A stretch of DNA of 64,000 bases, taken from Sva-25 sp037385685. Its GTDB lineage: Bacteria > Pseudomonadota > Gammaproteobacteria > Chromatiales > Chromatiaceae. A program made the position numbers and the translations under genes. Position 1 is the first letter of the stretch. Every line of letters begins with the position of its first letter. The stretch is from contig JARRMW010000004.1 in NCBI GenBank assembly GCA_037385685.1, forward strand, positions 155,572-219,571, read 5' to 3'. Below, piece by piece: positions 34,729-44,018 of the stretch. Below the pieces are notes generated by a model that made no database searches, was not told the DNA's origin, and worked only from the letters and a program-made list of their open reading frames with translations.

Positions 34729-35580
34729 TCAGGAGAGAGAAACAGGAAGATTATCGATCAATCGCGGGCGTCCGAGCCTGGCTGCAGCGAGAATCACGAG
34801 TTCTTTGCACCCGGGGCGTGGTTCGGAGAGCGTTTCCGCCTCCCGGATGGTGAAGTAATCGACTTCGAAACCGACATTGACCAGCGCCTCGGCTGCTTCC
34901 CCTTCGAGAGCAGTCAAATCGCGACGCCCCTGCAAAAGTGCAATTTTTGTCTTTTCGAGCATGGCATGGAGTTTTGGCGCTATGCTGCGCTGATCCCCGG
35001 TCAGATAGCTATTGCGTGAGCTCATTGCGAGGCCATCAGGCTCCCGTACAGTCGGGTAGCTGACAATCCCGACCGGCATGGCCAGATCCCGGACCATCTG
35101 TCGAATGACCAGAAGTTGCTGGTAATCCTTTTCCCCGAACACGGCAATATCAGGCTGGACCATGTTGAAGAGTTTGCAGACAACAGTTGCAACACCAGTG
35201 AAATGACCCGGTCGCGATGCGCCGCACAGAATATCCGAGAGCCCCGGCACCTCAACGCGAGTCTGCTCTGATTGTGGCCGCGGGTACATCTCATCAACAC
35301 CGGGCGCAAACAGAAGCGTTACGTCATGCGCCTCGAGCGCCTTCCTGTCCTCCTCGAGCGTGCGAGGATAGTTCTCAAAATCTTCCCCCTCGCCGAACTG
35401 CATCGGATTGACGAAAATACTGACAAGCACGCGATCTGCATGCCTGAAAGCCTCATCAACAAGCGCCAGATGGCCTTCATGCAGATTCCCCATTGTCGGT
35501 ACGAATCCGACCGTCAGGCCATCCCTGTGCCACTTTGCAACCTGTTCGCGGAGATCATTGACGGCATGTATGAGTTTCAT
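34729..35580 (-). CDS. panC: Pantothenate synthetase
   Basis: This 283-residue enzyme joins pantoate and beta-alanine using ATP. Seen are VPTMGNLHEGHLALVDEA (the HIGH-like site near 30), SIFVNPMQFGEGEDFENYPRT, VFGEKDYQQLLVIRQMV near 150 and the REPDGLAMSSRNSYL region near 185. The length is normal. The start overlaps the stop of panB by four bases (ATGA), so the two are translated together. Confidence 0.97.
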   Translation of the reverse strand: MKLIHAVNDLREQVAKWHRDGLTVGFVPTMGNLHEGHLALVDEAFRHADRVLVSIFVNPMQFGEGEDFENYPRTLEEDRKALEAHDVTLLFAPGVDEMYPRPQSEQTRVEVPGLSDILCGASRPGHFTGVATVVCKLFNMVQPDIAVFGEKDYQQLLVIRQMVRDLAMPVGIVSYPTVREPDGLAMSSRNSYLTGDQRSIAPKLHAMLEKTKIALLQGRRDLTALEGEAAEALVNVGFEVDYFTIREAETLSEPRPGCKELVILAAARLGRPRLIDNLPVSLS

Positions 35581-36374
35581 GAGAAACAGTGTTCCTCAGT
35601 GGGGAAAGCGCCCGACTTGACGGCCTTGACATAGGCCCGTACAGCGTCCTCGATATTGCCTGCCTCTTCCATGAAGTTGTGCACAAACCTGGGCGGATCG
35701 CCAGGTGTGATACCAAGTACATCCTGCAGCACAAGCACCTGGGCATCGGTTTCCCGACCGGCGCCGATCCCGATAACCGGGATATCGAGAGCGCGTGTGA
35801 TCTCAGCAGCCAGTAACTGCGGCACACATTCCAGGACGAGCAACTGTGCACCGGCATGCTGCAGGTTCATGGCGTCCCGCAGCATTGCCTCAGCCTGCTG
35901 TTGATCACGCCCCTGGACCCGGTAGCCGCCGAGCTTGTGTACTGACTGGGGCTGGAGCCCCAGGTGTGCGCAGACCGCAACGCCGTTCTCGGTCAATGCC
36001 CGTACGGCAGCTTGCTGCTGACCACCACCCTCGAGCTTGACCATCTGTGCACCGCCTCGCTGGATCAGGGCTGCAGCAGTGTCGATTGCCCTGTCGATGC
36101 TGGCATAGCTCAGGAACGGCATGTCGGCCATGAGCAGACTGCGCTGTCGCGCACGCGCCACGCAGGCCGTGTGGTAGACCATCTCCTCGAGCGTCACGGG
36201 TAGCGTGCTCTCCCTGCCCTGCATCACCATGCCAAGGGAGTCGCCAACAAGGATCACGTCAACACCTGCGGACTCGACGACATGGGTAAAGGTGGCGTCA
36301 TAGCAGGTCAATACGGCGATTTTTTCACCGCGCGCCTTCATGTCACCGAGTGTCCTGATTGTCACCTGTTGCAT
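35577..36374 (-). CDS. panB: Ketopantoate hydroxymethyltransferase
   Basis: I start at ATG 36374 (MQQVTIRTLGDMKARGEKIA, 265 residues); the frame is open further but homologues begin here. Visible are TCYDATFTHVVE, VGDSLGMVMQG, MVYHTACVAR, MVKLEGGG, HLGLQPQSVH and the metal and substrate residues in VIGIGAGRETDAQVLV. It makes ketopantoate from ketoisovalerate, the first step to pantothenate, and forms an operon with panC. Confidence 0.96.
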   Translation of the reverse strand: MQQVTIRTLGDMKARGEKIAVLTCYDATFTHVVESAGVDVILVGDSLGMVMQGRESTLPVTLEEMVYHTACVARARQRSLLMADMPFLSYASIDRAIDTAAALIQRGGAQMVKLEGGGQQQAAVRALTENGVAVCAHLGLQPQSVHKLGGYRVQGRDQQQAEAMLRDAMNLQHAGAQLLVLECVPQLLAAEITRALDIPVIGIGAGRETDAQVLVLQDVLGITPGDPPRFVHNFMEEAGNIEDAVRAYVKAVKSGAFPTEEHCFS

Positions 36375-36384
36375 ATCTTTCTGC

Positions 36385-37710
36385 CTATTTTTCAAACAGC
36401 GCCATCGATTCAACATGCGCAGTGTGGGGAAACATGTCCATGACACCTGCCTTGACCAGGCGGTATCCGTGATGATTGACAAGTTCTCCCGCATCGCGAG
36501 CAAGCGTACCCGGATAGCAGCTCACATAGAGAACACGCGAAGCACCAGTTGCCTCGATCAGCGGCATGATCTCGAGCGCTCCGCTACGCGGTGGATCAAG
36601 AAGCACCGCATCGTAATGCTGTCGCGTCCAGCCGGCATGCTCAAGCGATTCATACAGATTGGCAACATGATAACTGACATTAGCGATGCCATTCTTTTCC
36701 ATGTTCTCCATTGCTCTCCTGACCAGCGCCACGTCCCCCTCTACCCCGGTCACCTGTCGCGCGCGCCTTGCGAGTGGCAGAGTGAAATTGCCAAGCCCAC
36801 AGAACAGATCGAGTATTTTTTCGTCCGGGGACGGGCGCAGCCATTCCATCGCCTGGGTGATCATCATGCGATTGACCCCGGTGTTGACCTGCGTGAAATC
36901 AGTGGGCAGAAAATCAAAACGCAGCGTTTCGTCGGGCAGCTCGTAGAAGAGTTGCAGCTGATCCGCCAGGGGGCGCACGCTGTCCGGCCCGGCCTCCTGG
37001 ACATAGGGGGTCCAGTGATACCGTTCACACAGTGCGACAAGACTGTCAGCCTCTTCAGGCAAGAGAGATTCGAGCAGCCTGAAGATCAGGATGATCCCGT
37101 CATCACCGACGGCAAGCTCGATCTGGGGAATTTTGTCTCGAATCGAGAAGGTCCCGATCAGGTTTGCAAGTGGCCGCAGATTTTCTCCAACAGCAGGATG
37201 TAGCACCGGACAGTGATCGATATCCGTGATGAATGATGAACCGCGTTCGCGAAAACCGATCAGGACCTTCTGCTTGGCCGCGACATACTTGACGCCCAGT
37301 CGCGCTTTTTTCCGGTAACCGGACGGATGAGACGTGATTGGCGGTTCGATGTTGTCAGGCCTGACTTTGCCAATGCGATCCAGTGCATCGATCAGTGACT
37401 GTTGCTTGAATCCGATCTGCCTGTCGCTACGCATGTGCTGGAGACTGCATCCACCGCAGATACCGAAGTGTTCGCATATCGGCTCAACGCGATCGTCCGA
37501 GGATTCCAGGATTTCGCAGACAACGCCTTCATCGTGTGTTCTGCCGATGTAACTATACTTGAAAAGAACCCGTTCACCGGGTAGCGCACCATGGATGAAG
37601 ACGGCTTTTCCGTCGATGTGACTTACGCCACGGGCGTCATGACTGAGTGACTCGATGACAGCGCTGAACTCGCCTTCCGGGAGGCGCTTTTTTCTGCGGC
37701 GCCTTCCCAT
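36385..37710 (-). CDS. rlmD: 23S rRNA (uracil-1939-C5) methyltransferase
   Basis: I start at ATG 37710 (MGRRRRKKRLPEGEFSA, 441 residues), one base into the stop of the upstream gene (TGATG). An N-terminal TRAM domain (residues 10-70) is followed by the iron-sulfur ligands CEHFGICGGC near 80 with a further Cys in DHCPVL. The SAM site is LDLFCGLGNFTLPLA near 300. The catalytic cysteine lies in YVSCYPGTLARD near 395. It methylates U1939 of 23S rRNA. Confidence 0.95.
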   Translation of the reverse strand: MGRRRRKKRLPEGEFSAVIESLSHDARGVSHIDGKAVFIHGALPGERVLFKYSYIGRTHDEGVVCEILESSDDRVEPICEHFGICGGCSLQHMRSDRQIGFKQQSLIDALDRIGKVRPDNIEPPITSHPSGYRKKARLGVKYVAAKQKVLIGFRERGSSFITDIDHCPVLHPAVGENLRPLANLIGTFSIRDKIPQIELAVGDDGIILIFRLLESLLPEEADSLVALCERYHWTPYVQEAGPDSVRPLADQLQLFYELPDETLRFDFLPTDFTQVNTGVNRMMITQAMEWLRPSPDEKILDLFCGLGNFTLPLARRARQVTGVEGDVALVRRAMENMEKNGIANVSYHVANLYESLEHAGWTRQHYDAVLLDPPRSGALEIMPLIEATGASRVLYVSCYPGTLARDAGELVNHHGYRLVKAGVMDMFPHTAHVESMALFEK

Positions 37711-38363
37711 CAGAGCTCTTCGCAGCGCTTCTTCAGTGTGGCAAAGAGATCGTCGTCGATCTCGGCGGTGGTATGAAGATGTCTCAGACCGAGCAATGCA
37801 GAGGCGATCAGGTTGATGTTGCAACGACTGGCCAGCGAGGATTCGCCCTCGACCTGAACCTGTTTCCAGGTTGGCTCGTCGCCTGGCATGGCCTCGGCCC
37901 GAATGCCGAATCGCCCGGCGATCGTCGCCAGCGTCACCGATCCCGGCTGGATGCGCATACGGCGTTCAACAGTGCGGATGTGTCTGTCCGGCAGCTGTGT
38001 CCCCAGTATCATGCTGCGAACATGCAGCATGGAATTGATACCCCTGCCCTCATCCCAGCAGAAGGTCATATCGTATTCGGAAAGATAACGCGATATGGTT
38101 TCAAGCAGCTGTTTTTCATCTTCAGCCTCCATGTGCCAGGAGGTCACTTTGACATCCTCGTCATGCATCGAGAGCATCGAGACCATCGCAAGACGTGACT
38201 GCCACGGACTCAGGAAGCGCGCATCACGCCCTTCCTGCTGAACATGGTGATGGAAGAGCACCTTGCAGGTGTCCTTGTCAGAGAGAGTCGGTGTCACCCC
38301 GTAGAGTGCTCGTGCGCCCGCAATATCTGGCAGGGTTTCGAAATTCAGAAAAAGCCGTTTCAT
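37710..38363 (-). CDS. Predicted 3'-5' exonuclease (PolB-like, DnaQ fold)
   Basis: The start ATG 38363 (MKRLFLNFETLPDIAG, 217 residues) gives the first exonuclease motif as NFETLP, where the usual Asp of D-x-E is Asn. This is a deviation worth noting. MTFCWDEGRGINSMLHVRS stands where the second motif (usually N...FD) is expected. LASRCNINLIASALLGLRH near 190 corresponds to the third region. It resembles the PolB-like exonuclease family (PF10108), but the acidic residues are weak, so catalysis is uncertain. It overlaps rlmD by one base. Confidence 0.65.
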   Translation of the reverse strand: MKRLFLNFETLPDIAGARALYGVTPTLSDKDTCKVLFHHHVQQEGRDARFLSPWQSRLAMVSMLSMHDEDVKVTSWHMEAEDEKQLLETISRYLSEYDMTFCWDEGRGINSMLHVRSMILGTQLPDRHIRTVERRMRIQPGSVTLATIAGRFGIRAEAMPGDEPTWKQVQVEGESSLASRCNINLIASALLGLRHLHTTAEIDDDLFATLKKRCEEL

Positions 38364-38397
38364 ATCAACGTCCGCTAAAGTGCTGTAAATATCCTGT

Positions 38398-39285
38398 CTA
38401 GTCGGCCGGAAAGACCCCTGAGGAGAGGTAGCGGTCGCCACGATCGCAGACGATGGCAACGACCAGGCTGTCAGGGTTCGCGGTAGCAACCTTGATGGCC
38501 GTGGCAACAGAGCCACCCGAAGAAATACCGGCAAAGATTCCCTCGCGCGTTGCAAGCTGGCGTGTGGTCTCTTCTGCCTCCGACTGGCTGACATCCATTT
38601 CGATATCAACCCGTGAATCGTCGAAAATCGAGGGCAGGTATTCCTGCGGCCATCGGCGAATACCGGGAATCTGGGATCCTTCTTCCGGCTTCACGCCTAC
38701 GATTGTGACAGCGGGATTCACTTCTTTGAGGTAACGCGAGGTTCCCATGATGGTTCCGGTCGTTCCCATGGCACTGACAAAATGTGTGATTTTCTGCCCG
38801 GTATCACGCCAGATTTCAGGGCCTGTTGTTTCATAGTGAGCCAGCGGATTATCCGGATTGGCGAACTGGTTGAGTAACCTGCCCTCGCCGTTGCGCTCCA
38901 TCTCTTCAGCGAGATCGCGTGCTCCCTCCATTCCCTCTTCCTGGCTGACGAGAATGAGCTCGGCGCCGTAGGCTCGCATGCTTGCACGACGTTCAACCGT
39001 CATGTTGTCCGGCATGATGAGCGTCATGCGGTAGCCCTTCATGGCAGCGACCATGGCAAGTGCAATCCCGGTATTTCCGCTGGTGGCCTCGATAAGGCGA
39101 TCACCAGGCTTGATCTCGCCACGCTCCTCGGCCTTTTTGATCATGTAGTAAGCCGGCCTGTCCTTGACGGAGCCGGCCGGGTTATTTCCCTCGAGCTTGA
39201 CGAGTACGGTACCGGCTCCGGCAGGCACCATGCGCACGAGCTGCACCAGTGGTGTATTGCCGATCGTCTGTTCAATGGTTCTCAT
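38398..39285 (-). CDS. cysM: Cysteine synthase B
   Basis: This 295-residue PLP enzyme makes cysteine (or S-sulfocysteine from thiosulfate) from O-acetylserine. Seen are IEQTIGNTPLVQLVRM, the PLP-lysine motif NPAGSVKDRPAYYMI near 35-45, the substrate loop EATSGNTGIALAMVAAM near 64, and the PLP phosphate loop GTTGTIMGTSRYLKE near 172. The CysM-type sequence NPLAHYETTGPEIW supports the B form over CysK. Thiosulfate use would suit a sulfur oxidiser. Confidence 0.94.
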   Translation of the reverse strand: MRTIEQTIGNTPLVQLVRMVPAGAGTVLVKLEGNNPAGSVKDRPAYYMIKKAEERGEIKPGDRLIEATSGNTGIALAMVAAMKGYRMTLIMPDNMTVERRASMRAYGAELILVSQEEGMEGARDLAEEMERNGEGRLLNQFANPDNPLAHYETTGPEIWRDTGQKITHFVSAMGTTGTIMGTSRYLKEVNPAVTIVGVKPEEGSQIPGIRRWPQEYLPSIFDDSRVDIEMDVSQSEAEETTRQLATREGIFAGISSGGSVATAIKVATANPDSLVVAIVCDRGDRYLSSGVFPAD

Positions 39286-39369
39286 TCGAAGAAATTTCCA
39301 ATGCCGGGAGATCGTGATAATGTTTCGGGCAGCATGATAACGCAGACTCAGGACGACAGGCAGGAGAAG

Positions 39370-39639
39370 ATGGAAAATATACTCGCTGAAATCCGCAGGG
39401 ATTTTGTCGATGATCTCCCGAATGCACTCGATGCGATCATGTCAAGCCACAGCAATGGCGACATGGATGCACTTTTCCAGGCAGTTCACAGGCTGAAGGG
39501 AGCAGCTGCGGTTTGCCAGTACGACACGATCACGTTGCTGAGCGAGAACTATTGCGAGGCATTGCGGCAGCAACGGTTCGACGAACTCGAGGAGTGCCAG
39601 CTACAACTCATCATGGCTTGTAGTCAGCTCAGCACCTGA
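39370..39639 (+). CDS. Hpt (histidine phosphotransfer) domain protein
   Basis: The ATG at 39370 follows GGCAGGAGAAG, so I prefer this 89-residue form; earlier starts at 39334 and 39301 lack such a site. The single helical domain has the phospho-histidine motif AVHRLKGAAAVCQ near residue 40. Stand-alone Hpt proteins relay phosphate between hybrid sensor kinases and response regulators. No kinase or receiver gene lies nearby, so its partner is elsewhere. It is divergent from cysM and convergent with dnaQ (2 bases between stops). Confidence 0.85.
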   Translation: MENILAEIRRDFVDDLPNALDAIMSSHSNGDMDALFQAVHRLKGAAAVCQYDTITLLSENYCEALRQQRFDELEECQLQLIMACSQLST

Positions 39640-39641
39640 TG

Positions 39642-40346
39642 TCAGGTCTCGCCTGAATTCCAGAGACACTTGTCGCTGCTGTCTGCAATATGCTGCAGAT
39701 AGTCTGCATGGGCGGCCAGTTCCTGTTCCCCGGCCGAGATAACAGGCAGTGACAGGCTGGCGTCGATTTTCTTTCTGACCGACTCCCTTGTGCCGGTCGT
39801 CACCTCGCCTCCCAGAGAGAGGCTGGTCTGCCCGCCTGTCATGGCAAGATAAACCTCGGCAAGGATTTCCGCATCCAGCAAGGCACCGTGCTTGTCACGC
39901 CTGCTGTTATCTACAGTGTAGCGATCACACAGCGCATCGAGGTTGTTCCGCTTGCCGGGATGCTTCCTGCGGGCAAGAACGAGCGTATCGAGTACGCTGC
40001 AAATCTCAGTGATCACAGGCATGCCTGCACGCATGCGCTTCAGTTCATGATCCATAAAGCCGACATCGAATGGCGCATTGTGAATAACGAGTTCCGCACC
40101 AGTGATATAGGCCAGGAAGTCCTCCACGATGTCCGGAAAACGTGGCTTGTCCTCGAGGAACTCGTTCGTAATGCCATGCACCTCGATAGCACCGGCATCA
40201 ATTACCCTGTCGGGTTGCAGATAGACATGGAAGTTATTACCGGTCAGGCGCCGATCGACCATCTCGACGCAGCCGATCTCGATGATGCGATGATCCTGTT
40301 CAGGCTCGAGGCCGGTTGTCTCCGTGTCAAGAACGATCTGCCGCAT
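39642..40346 (-). CDS. dnaQ: DNA polymerase III epsilon subunit (proofreading exonuclease)
   Basis: This 234-residue protein shows the DEDDh exonuclease motifs: VLDTETTGLEPE (Exo I) near 5, HNAPFDVGFMDHEL (Exo II) near 93, and HGALLDAEILAEVYL (Exo III, with the His) near 158. A short C-terminal tail would bind the polymerase alpha subunit. The length is close to the E. coli form. It removes mismatched 3' bases during replication. Confidence 0.95.
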   Translation of the reverse strand: MRQIVLDTETTGLEPEQDHRIIEIGCVEMVDRRLTGNNFHVYLQPDRVIDAGAIEVHGITNEFLEDKPRFPDIVEDFLAYITGAELVIHNAPFDVGFMDHELKRMRAGMPVITEICSVLDTLVLARRKHPGKRNNLDALCDRYTVDNSRRDKHGALLDAEILAEVYLAMTGGQTSLSLGGEVTTGTRESVRKKIDASLSLPVISAGEQELAAHADYLQHIADSSDKCLWNSGET

Positions 40347-40421
40347 ATCCCCCTCCGGCTGTGAGATGCCTCACTCGAATGATGATGCCATTCTCTCTGG
40401 TAACAAATGGAAACGGCGAGT

Positions 40422-40916
40422 TCATCGACTCTCCTCGCGATCAGCGTTTCTGTTCAGCAGGCAGATAGCAAGACAGGCGATTCCTTCTCTGCGACCGGTA
40501 AAGCCCATCTTCTCGGTTGTGGTTGCCTTGATACTGACAGCATCCAGTGTCACCAGCATGTCCTTCGCGAGGTTCTCGCGCATTGACCGGATGTAGGGCG
40601 CCATTTTGGGCGCCTGTGCCATGAGTGTCATATCGGTATTGCCGATTGCGTATCCTGCCTCTGTCAGGCGCAAAACGACCGAGCGCAGCAGGATACGGCT
40701 GTCGATACCGGCATAGTCATCGCTGGTATCGGGAAAATGCGTACCGATATCACCCATGGCAGCAGCACCAAGCAGGGCATCGCAGAGTGCATGTACGAGC
40801 ACATCGCCATCCGAATGTGCGGCCAGGCCATATTCATGGGGGATGGTCACGCCACCAATGACCAGCGGTCGCCCTGCTTCGAATCTGTGTGCATCAAATC
40901 CCTGTCCAATCCGCAT
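40422..40916 (-). CDS. ispF: 2-C-methyl-D-erythritol 2,4-cyclodiphosphate synthase
   Basis: This 164-residue enzyme of the non-mevalonate isoprenoid route begins MRIGQGFDAHRFEAG (zinc ligands Asp8 and His10). It has HSDGDVLVHALCDALLGAAAMGDIGTHFPD and the C-terminal TTTEKMGFTGRREGI. The start shares bases with the stop of ispD (TAATG). The tail past residue 155 is a little longer than usual. Confidence 0.96.
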   Translation of the reverse strand: MRIGQGFDAHRFEAGRPLVIGGVTIPHEYGLAAHSDGDVLVHALCDALLGAAAMGDIGTHFPDTSDDYAGIDSRILLRSVVLRLTEAGYAIGNTDMTLMAQAPKMAPYIRSMRENLAKDMLVTLDAVSIKATTTEKMGFTGRREGIACLAICLLNRNADREESR

Positions 40917-41602
40917 TACTCACTCCGCAGGTAGAACTCGGCCAATGCGAGATCATCGGGCCGCGTTATTTTGATATTGGCCAGACTACATTCAACAAGC
41001 AATGGCTGTTGTCCGGCACGTTCCATGGCACTCGCCTCGTCAGTCACCGGATAACCGCTCTCGAGCGCATGTTCAATCGCCTCTGTCAGCTCACCGATGC
41101 GAAAGAGTTGCGGCGTGCATGCATGCCAAAGATGTTCGCGCGGGACGGTCTCGAGAATCCTGTTGTGATTGTCTGAACGCTTCATGGTGTCATGCACGGG
41201 TGTGGCGAGAATGCCGCCCTGTGCGTGATTGACACAGGTTTCGATCAATCGCTTGATCTCAGCGAGGCGAACGCAGGGTCTTGCTGCATCATGCACCAGT
41301 ACCCAGTCCTCGTCACTACACAGCTGACGCAGTGTGTACAGCCCGTTCAGGACAGAGTCGGCGCGTTCCTTGCCGCCCCTGACTGTGACGAGGCGCGTGT
41401 CATTGCTGATGCCAAGGCCCGGCCAGAACGGATCATCCTCACCCAGAGCAACCACGATATGTTCGAGTCCGGGTAGCTGCAACAGGCGCTCAAGTGTTTG
41501 TTCAATAACAGATTTACCGGCAAGTTGCAGGTATTGCTTGGGGATGTCCGCCCCCATGCGCGAACCGACACCTGCGGCCGGTATGACGGCATGCAGCATC
41601 AT
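40916..41602 (-). CDS. ispD: 2-C-methyl-D-erythritol 4-phosphate cytidylyltransferase
   Basis: This 228-residue enzyme has the nucleotide motif IPAAGVGSRMGADIPKQYL near 8-25, GGKERADSVLNGL near 76, WVLVHDAARPCV near 100 and TDEASAMER near 190. It makes CDP-methylerythritol. It overlaps ftsB upstream (ATGA) and ispF downstream, in the common ftsB-ispD-ispF order. Confidence 0.96.
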   Translation of the reverse strand: MMLHAVIPAAGVGSRMGADIPKQYLQLAGKSVIEQTLERLLQLPGLEHIVVALGEDDPFWPGLGISNDTRLVTVRGGKERADSVLNGLYTLRQLCSDEDWVLVHDAARPCVRLAEIKRLIETCVNHAQGGILATPVHDTMKRSDNHNRILETVPREHLWHACTPQLFRIGELTEAIEHALESGYPVTDEASAMERAGQQPLLVECSLANIKITRPDDLALAEFYLRSE

Positions 41603-41886
41603 TTTCCCGGCTCCATCATCTGGTAGAAGACCTCTCCTTCCCTGATCATGCCCAGATCCGAACGGGCGCGCTCCTCGACAGCATCCAGGTCTTTCTTGAG
41701 ACTGGAGACCTCGGCCTCCAGCGCAGCATTGCGCTGCCTGAGCTTTTCTATATCAGCTTTCTGCTGGCTGATCTCGTTTTTCAGTGTGGTCACTTCAGCG
41801 AGGCTGCCTTCACCGACCCAGAGACGAATCTGCAGGTAGATAAACAGGATTGCCAGCACTGCGAGCAACCATCTGACCCCATTCAT
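41599..41886 (-). CDS. ftsB: Cell division protein FtsB
   Basis: This 95-residue bitopic protein has a short cytoplasmic head, one membrane span (WLLAVLAILFIYLQIRLWVG, residues 5-25) and a coiled coil (KNEISQQKADIEKLRQRNAAL to about 75). It ends with the family-typical RSDLGMIREGEVFYQ. With FtsL and FtsQ it triggers septal wall synthesis. It overlaps eno upstream by four bases. Confidence 0.94.
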   Translation of the reverse strand: MNGVRWLLAVLAILFIYLQIRLWVGEGSLAEVTTLKNEISQQKADIEKLRQRNAALEAEVSSLKKDLDAVEERARSDLGMIREGEVFYQMMEPGK

Positions 41887-43163
41887 TTGAGCCAGCGAAA
41901 GGCCCCCTTGCCGGCATAGACTGCTTCGTCACCGAGCTGGTCCTCGATACGCATGAGCTGGTTGTACTTGGCAATGCGGTCTGAACGGGAGAGCGAACCG
42001 GTTTTGATTTGACCGCTGTTGGCTGCAACAGCGAGGTCAGCGATAGTCGTATCCTCGGTCTCACCTGAACGATGCGAAACCACGGACGTATAACCGGCGC
42101 CATGGGCCATCGCAATGGCCTCGAGCGTTTCTGTGAGGGTGCCGATCTGATTGAACTTGATCAGGATGGAATTGGCGATGCCTTTTTCGATACCCTCTTT
42201 CAAAATTGCCGGATTCGTGACGAAGAGGTCGTCACCGACGAGTTGTACGCGGTCATCAAGCCGCTGGGTCAGAATTGACCATCCATCCCAGTCACTTTCG
42301 TCGAGTCCGTCCTCGATCGACAGAATCGGATACTGGTCGACCCAGCTCTCGAGAAAGTCGACAAAGCCCTGAGAATCAAAACTCTTGCCTTCAGAGGCAA
42401 GTGTATAGGTACGGTCCTCGCAGAACTCGGAACTCGCAACATCCAGACCGAGCCAGATGTCCTGTCCCGCCTTGAACCCGGCCTTCTCGATAGCCTCGAG
42501 AATGATCTCGATGGCTGCGACGTTGGATGGCAGGTCGGGGGCAAAGCCACCTTCATCACCAACAGCGGTATTCATGCCCTTGCCATGCAGGACACTCTTG
42601 AGTGCATGGAAGACCTCGGCTCCGTAGCGTATGGCCTCACGGATCGAGGGGGCGCCAACAGGAAGAATCATGAACTCCTGGAAATCGACACTGTTGTCTG
42701 CGTGCTCGCCACCATTGATGATGTTCATCATGGGAACAGGCATGCGATAAGGACCCGAGGACAACGATTGGTAGAGAGGCAGCGCCTTCTCCTGCGCGGA
42801 GGCATGTGCAGCCGCCAGTGACACCGCAAGGATTGCATTGGCACCCAGGTTGGACTTGTTTTCAGTGCCATCCAGCTCGATCATTGCCCGGTCGAGCGCG
42901 GCTTGATCATTGACATCCATGCCCCTGAGCGCGTCATGCAGCGTGGTGTTGACATTGTTGACGGCTGTCTGAACCCCCTTGCCGAGGAAACGGTTGTCGT
43001 CCCCGTCACGCAGTTCCAATGCCTCGCGGGAACCTGTTGAAGCGCCGGACGGTGCCACGGCACGCCCGATCGCACCATCTGCGGTGATGACATCGGCTTC
43101 AACGGTCGGGTTGCCACGGGAATCAAGGATCTCCCTGCCGCGTATATCGATAATCTCAGACAT
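41883..43163 (-). CDS. eno: Enolase
   Basis: This 426-residue enzyme interconverts 2-phosphoglycerate and phosphoenolpyruvate. It has REILDSRGNPTVEADV, GASTGSREALELRDGD near 39, MNIINGGEHADNSVDFQEFMI near 150, SIEDGLDESDWDGW (metal Glu and Asp) near 285, and the catalytic lysine loop ILIKFNQIGTLTETL near 335. The end SHRSGETEDTTIADLAVA is intact. It supplies PEP next to kdsA, which uses PEP. Confidence 0.98.
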   Translation of the reverse strand: MSEIIDIRGREILDSRGNPTVEADVITADGAIGRAVAPSGASTGSREALELRDGDDNRFLGKGVQTAVNNVNTTLHDALRGMDVNDQAALDRAMIELDGTENKSNLGANAILAVSLAAAHASAQEKALPLYQSLSSGPYRMPVPMMNIINGGEHADNSVDFQEFMILPVGAPSIREAIRYGAEVFHALKSVLHGKGMNTAVGDEGGFAPDLPSNVAAIEIILEAIEKAGFKAGQDIWLGLDVASSEFCEDRTYTLASEGKSFDSQGFVDFLESWVDQYPILSIEDGLDESDWDGWSILTQRLDDRVQLVGDDLFVTNPAILKEGIEKGIANSILIKFNQIGTLTETLEAIAMAHGAGYTSVVSHRSGETEDTTIADLAVAANSGQIKTGSLSRSDRIAKYNQLMRIEDQLGDEAVYAGKGAFRWLK

Positions 43164-43184
43164 GATTGTTTTACTCTCCGGGAT

Positions 43185-44018
43185 TTATAATTCTGCTTCG
43201 ACAAAACCGCGTGACTTGACCACTGAGTCCAGTTCCTTGAGCGTGGCAAGCAACTCTCCTATCCTGTCGAGTGGCCAGGAATTGGGGCCATCACTCAGCG
43301 CTTTCTCTGGATCCGCGTGGGTCTCCATGAAGAGACCGGAAATCCCTGCGGCGATCGCCGCGCGTGCAAGGACCGGGACATGCTGGCGCTCACCGCCCGA
43401 ACTGGTGCCCTGGCCGCCGGGTTGCTGGACAGAGTGAGTGGCGTCAAACACAACCGGGCAGCCTGTTTCGCGCATCACAGCCAGTCCGCGCATGTCGGAA
43501 ATCAGCGTGTTGTAACCGAATGAAACGCCACGTTCGCACACCATGATCTTCTCATTGCCAGTCGAACGGGCCTTGTTGACGACATTGGTCATATCCCATG
43601 GCGCCAGGAACTGCCCTTTCTTGATGTTCACCGGTTTGCCCTGGTTTGCCACGTTCAGGATGAAATTTGTCTGCCGACACAGGAATGCCGGGGTTTGCAG
43701 CACATCGACAACCTCGGCGACCTCGTCGAGCGGCGTGTCCTCGTGAACATCCGTCAGGACAGGCAGGTCCAGGTCATCCTTCACGCGCTGCAGGATACGC
43801 AATCCCTCCTCGATACCGGGGCCTCGGTGACTTTCGTGGGAGGAGCGGTTTGCCTTGTCGAAGGAGGACTTGTAGATCAGGGGAATTCCGAGCGAGGCCG
43901 TGATCTCCTTGAGTCTGGCAGCGGTTTCGAGTGCTGATCGCTCGCTCTCGATCACGCAAGTTCCTGCAATCAGGAAAAAAGGTTGGTCGAGGCCGGCCTC
44001 GAAATTACAGATCTTCAT
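43185..44018 (-). CDS. kdsA: 3-deoxy-D-manno-octulosonate 8-phosphate synthase
   Basis: I start at ATG 44018 (MKICNFEAGLDQPFFLIAG, 277 residues), after GGAGAAAAGCGC; the open frame extends into pyrG sequence but is not used. Seen are IAGTCVIESERSALETA, YKSSFDKANRSS near 50, TDVHEDTPLDEVAEVVDVLQTPAFLCRQT, KKGQFLAPWDM and FDATHSVQQPGG. It condenses PEP with arabinose-5-phosphate for lipopolysaccharide core. It overlaps pyrG by four bases. Confidence 0.96.
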   Translation of the reverse strand: MKICNFEAGLDQPFFLIAGTCVIESERSALETAARLKEITASLGIPLIYKSSFDKANRSSHESHRGPGIEEGLRILQRVKDDLDLPVLTDVHEDTPLDEVAEVVDVLQTPAFLCRQTNFILNVANQGKPVNIKKGQFLAPWDMTNVVNKARSTGNEKIMVCERGVSFGYNTLISDMRGLAVMRETGCPVVFDATHSVQQPGGQGTSSGGERQHVPVLARAAIAAGISGLFMETHADPEKALSDGPNSWPLDRIGELLATLKELDSVVKSRGFVEAEL

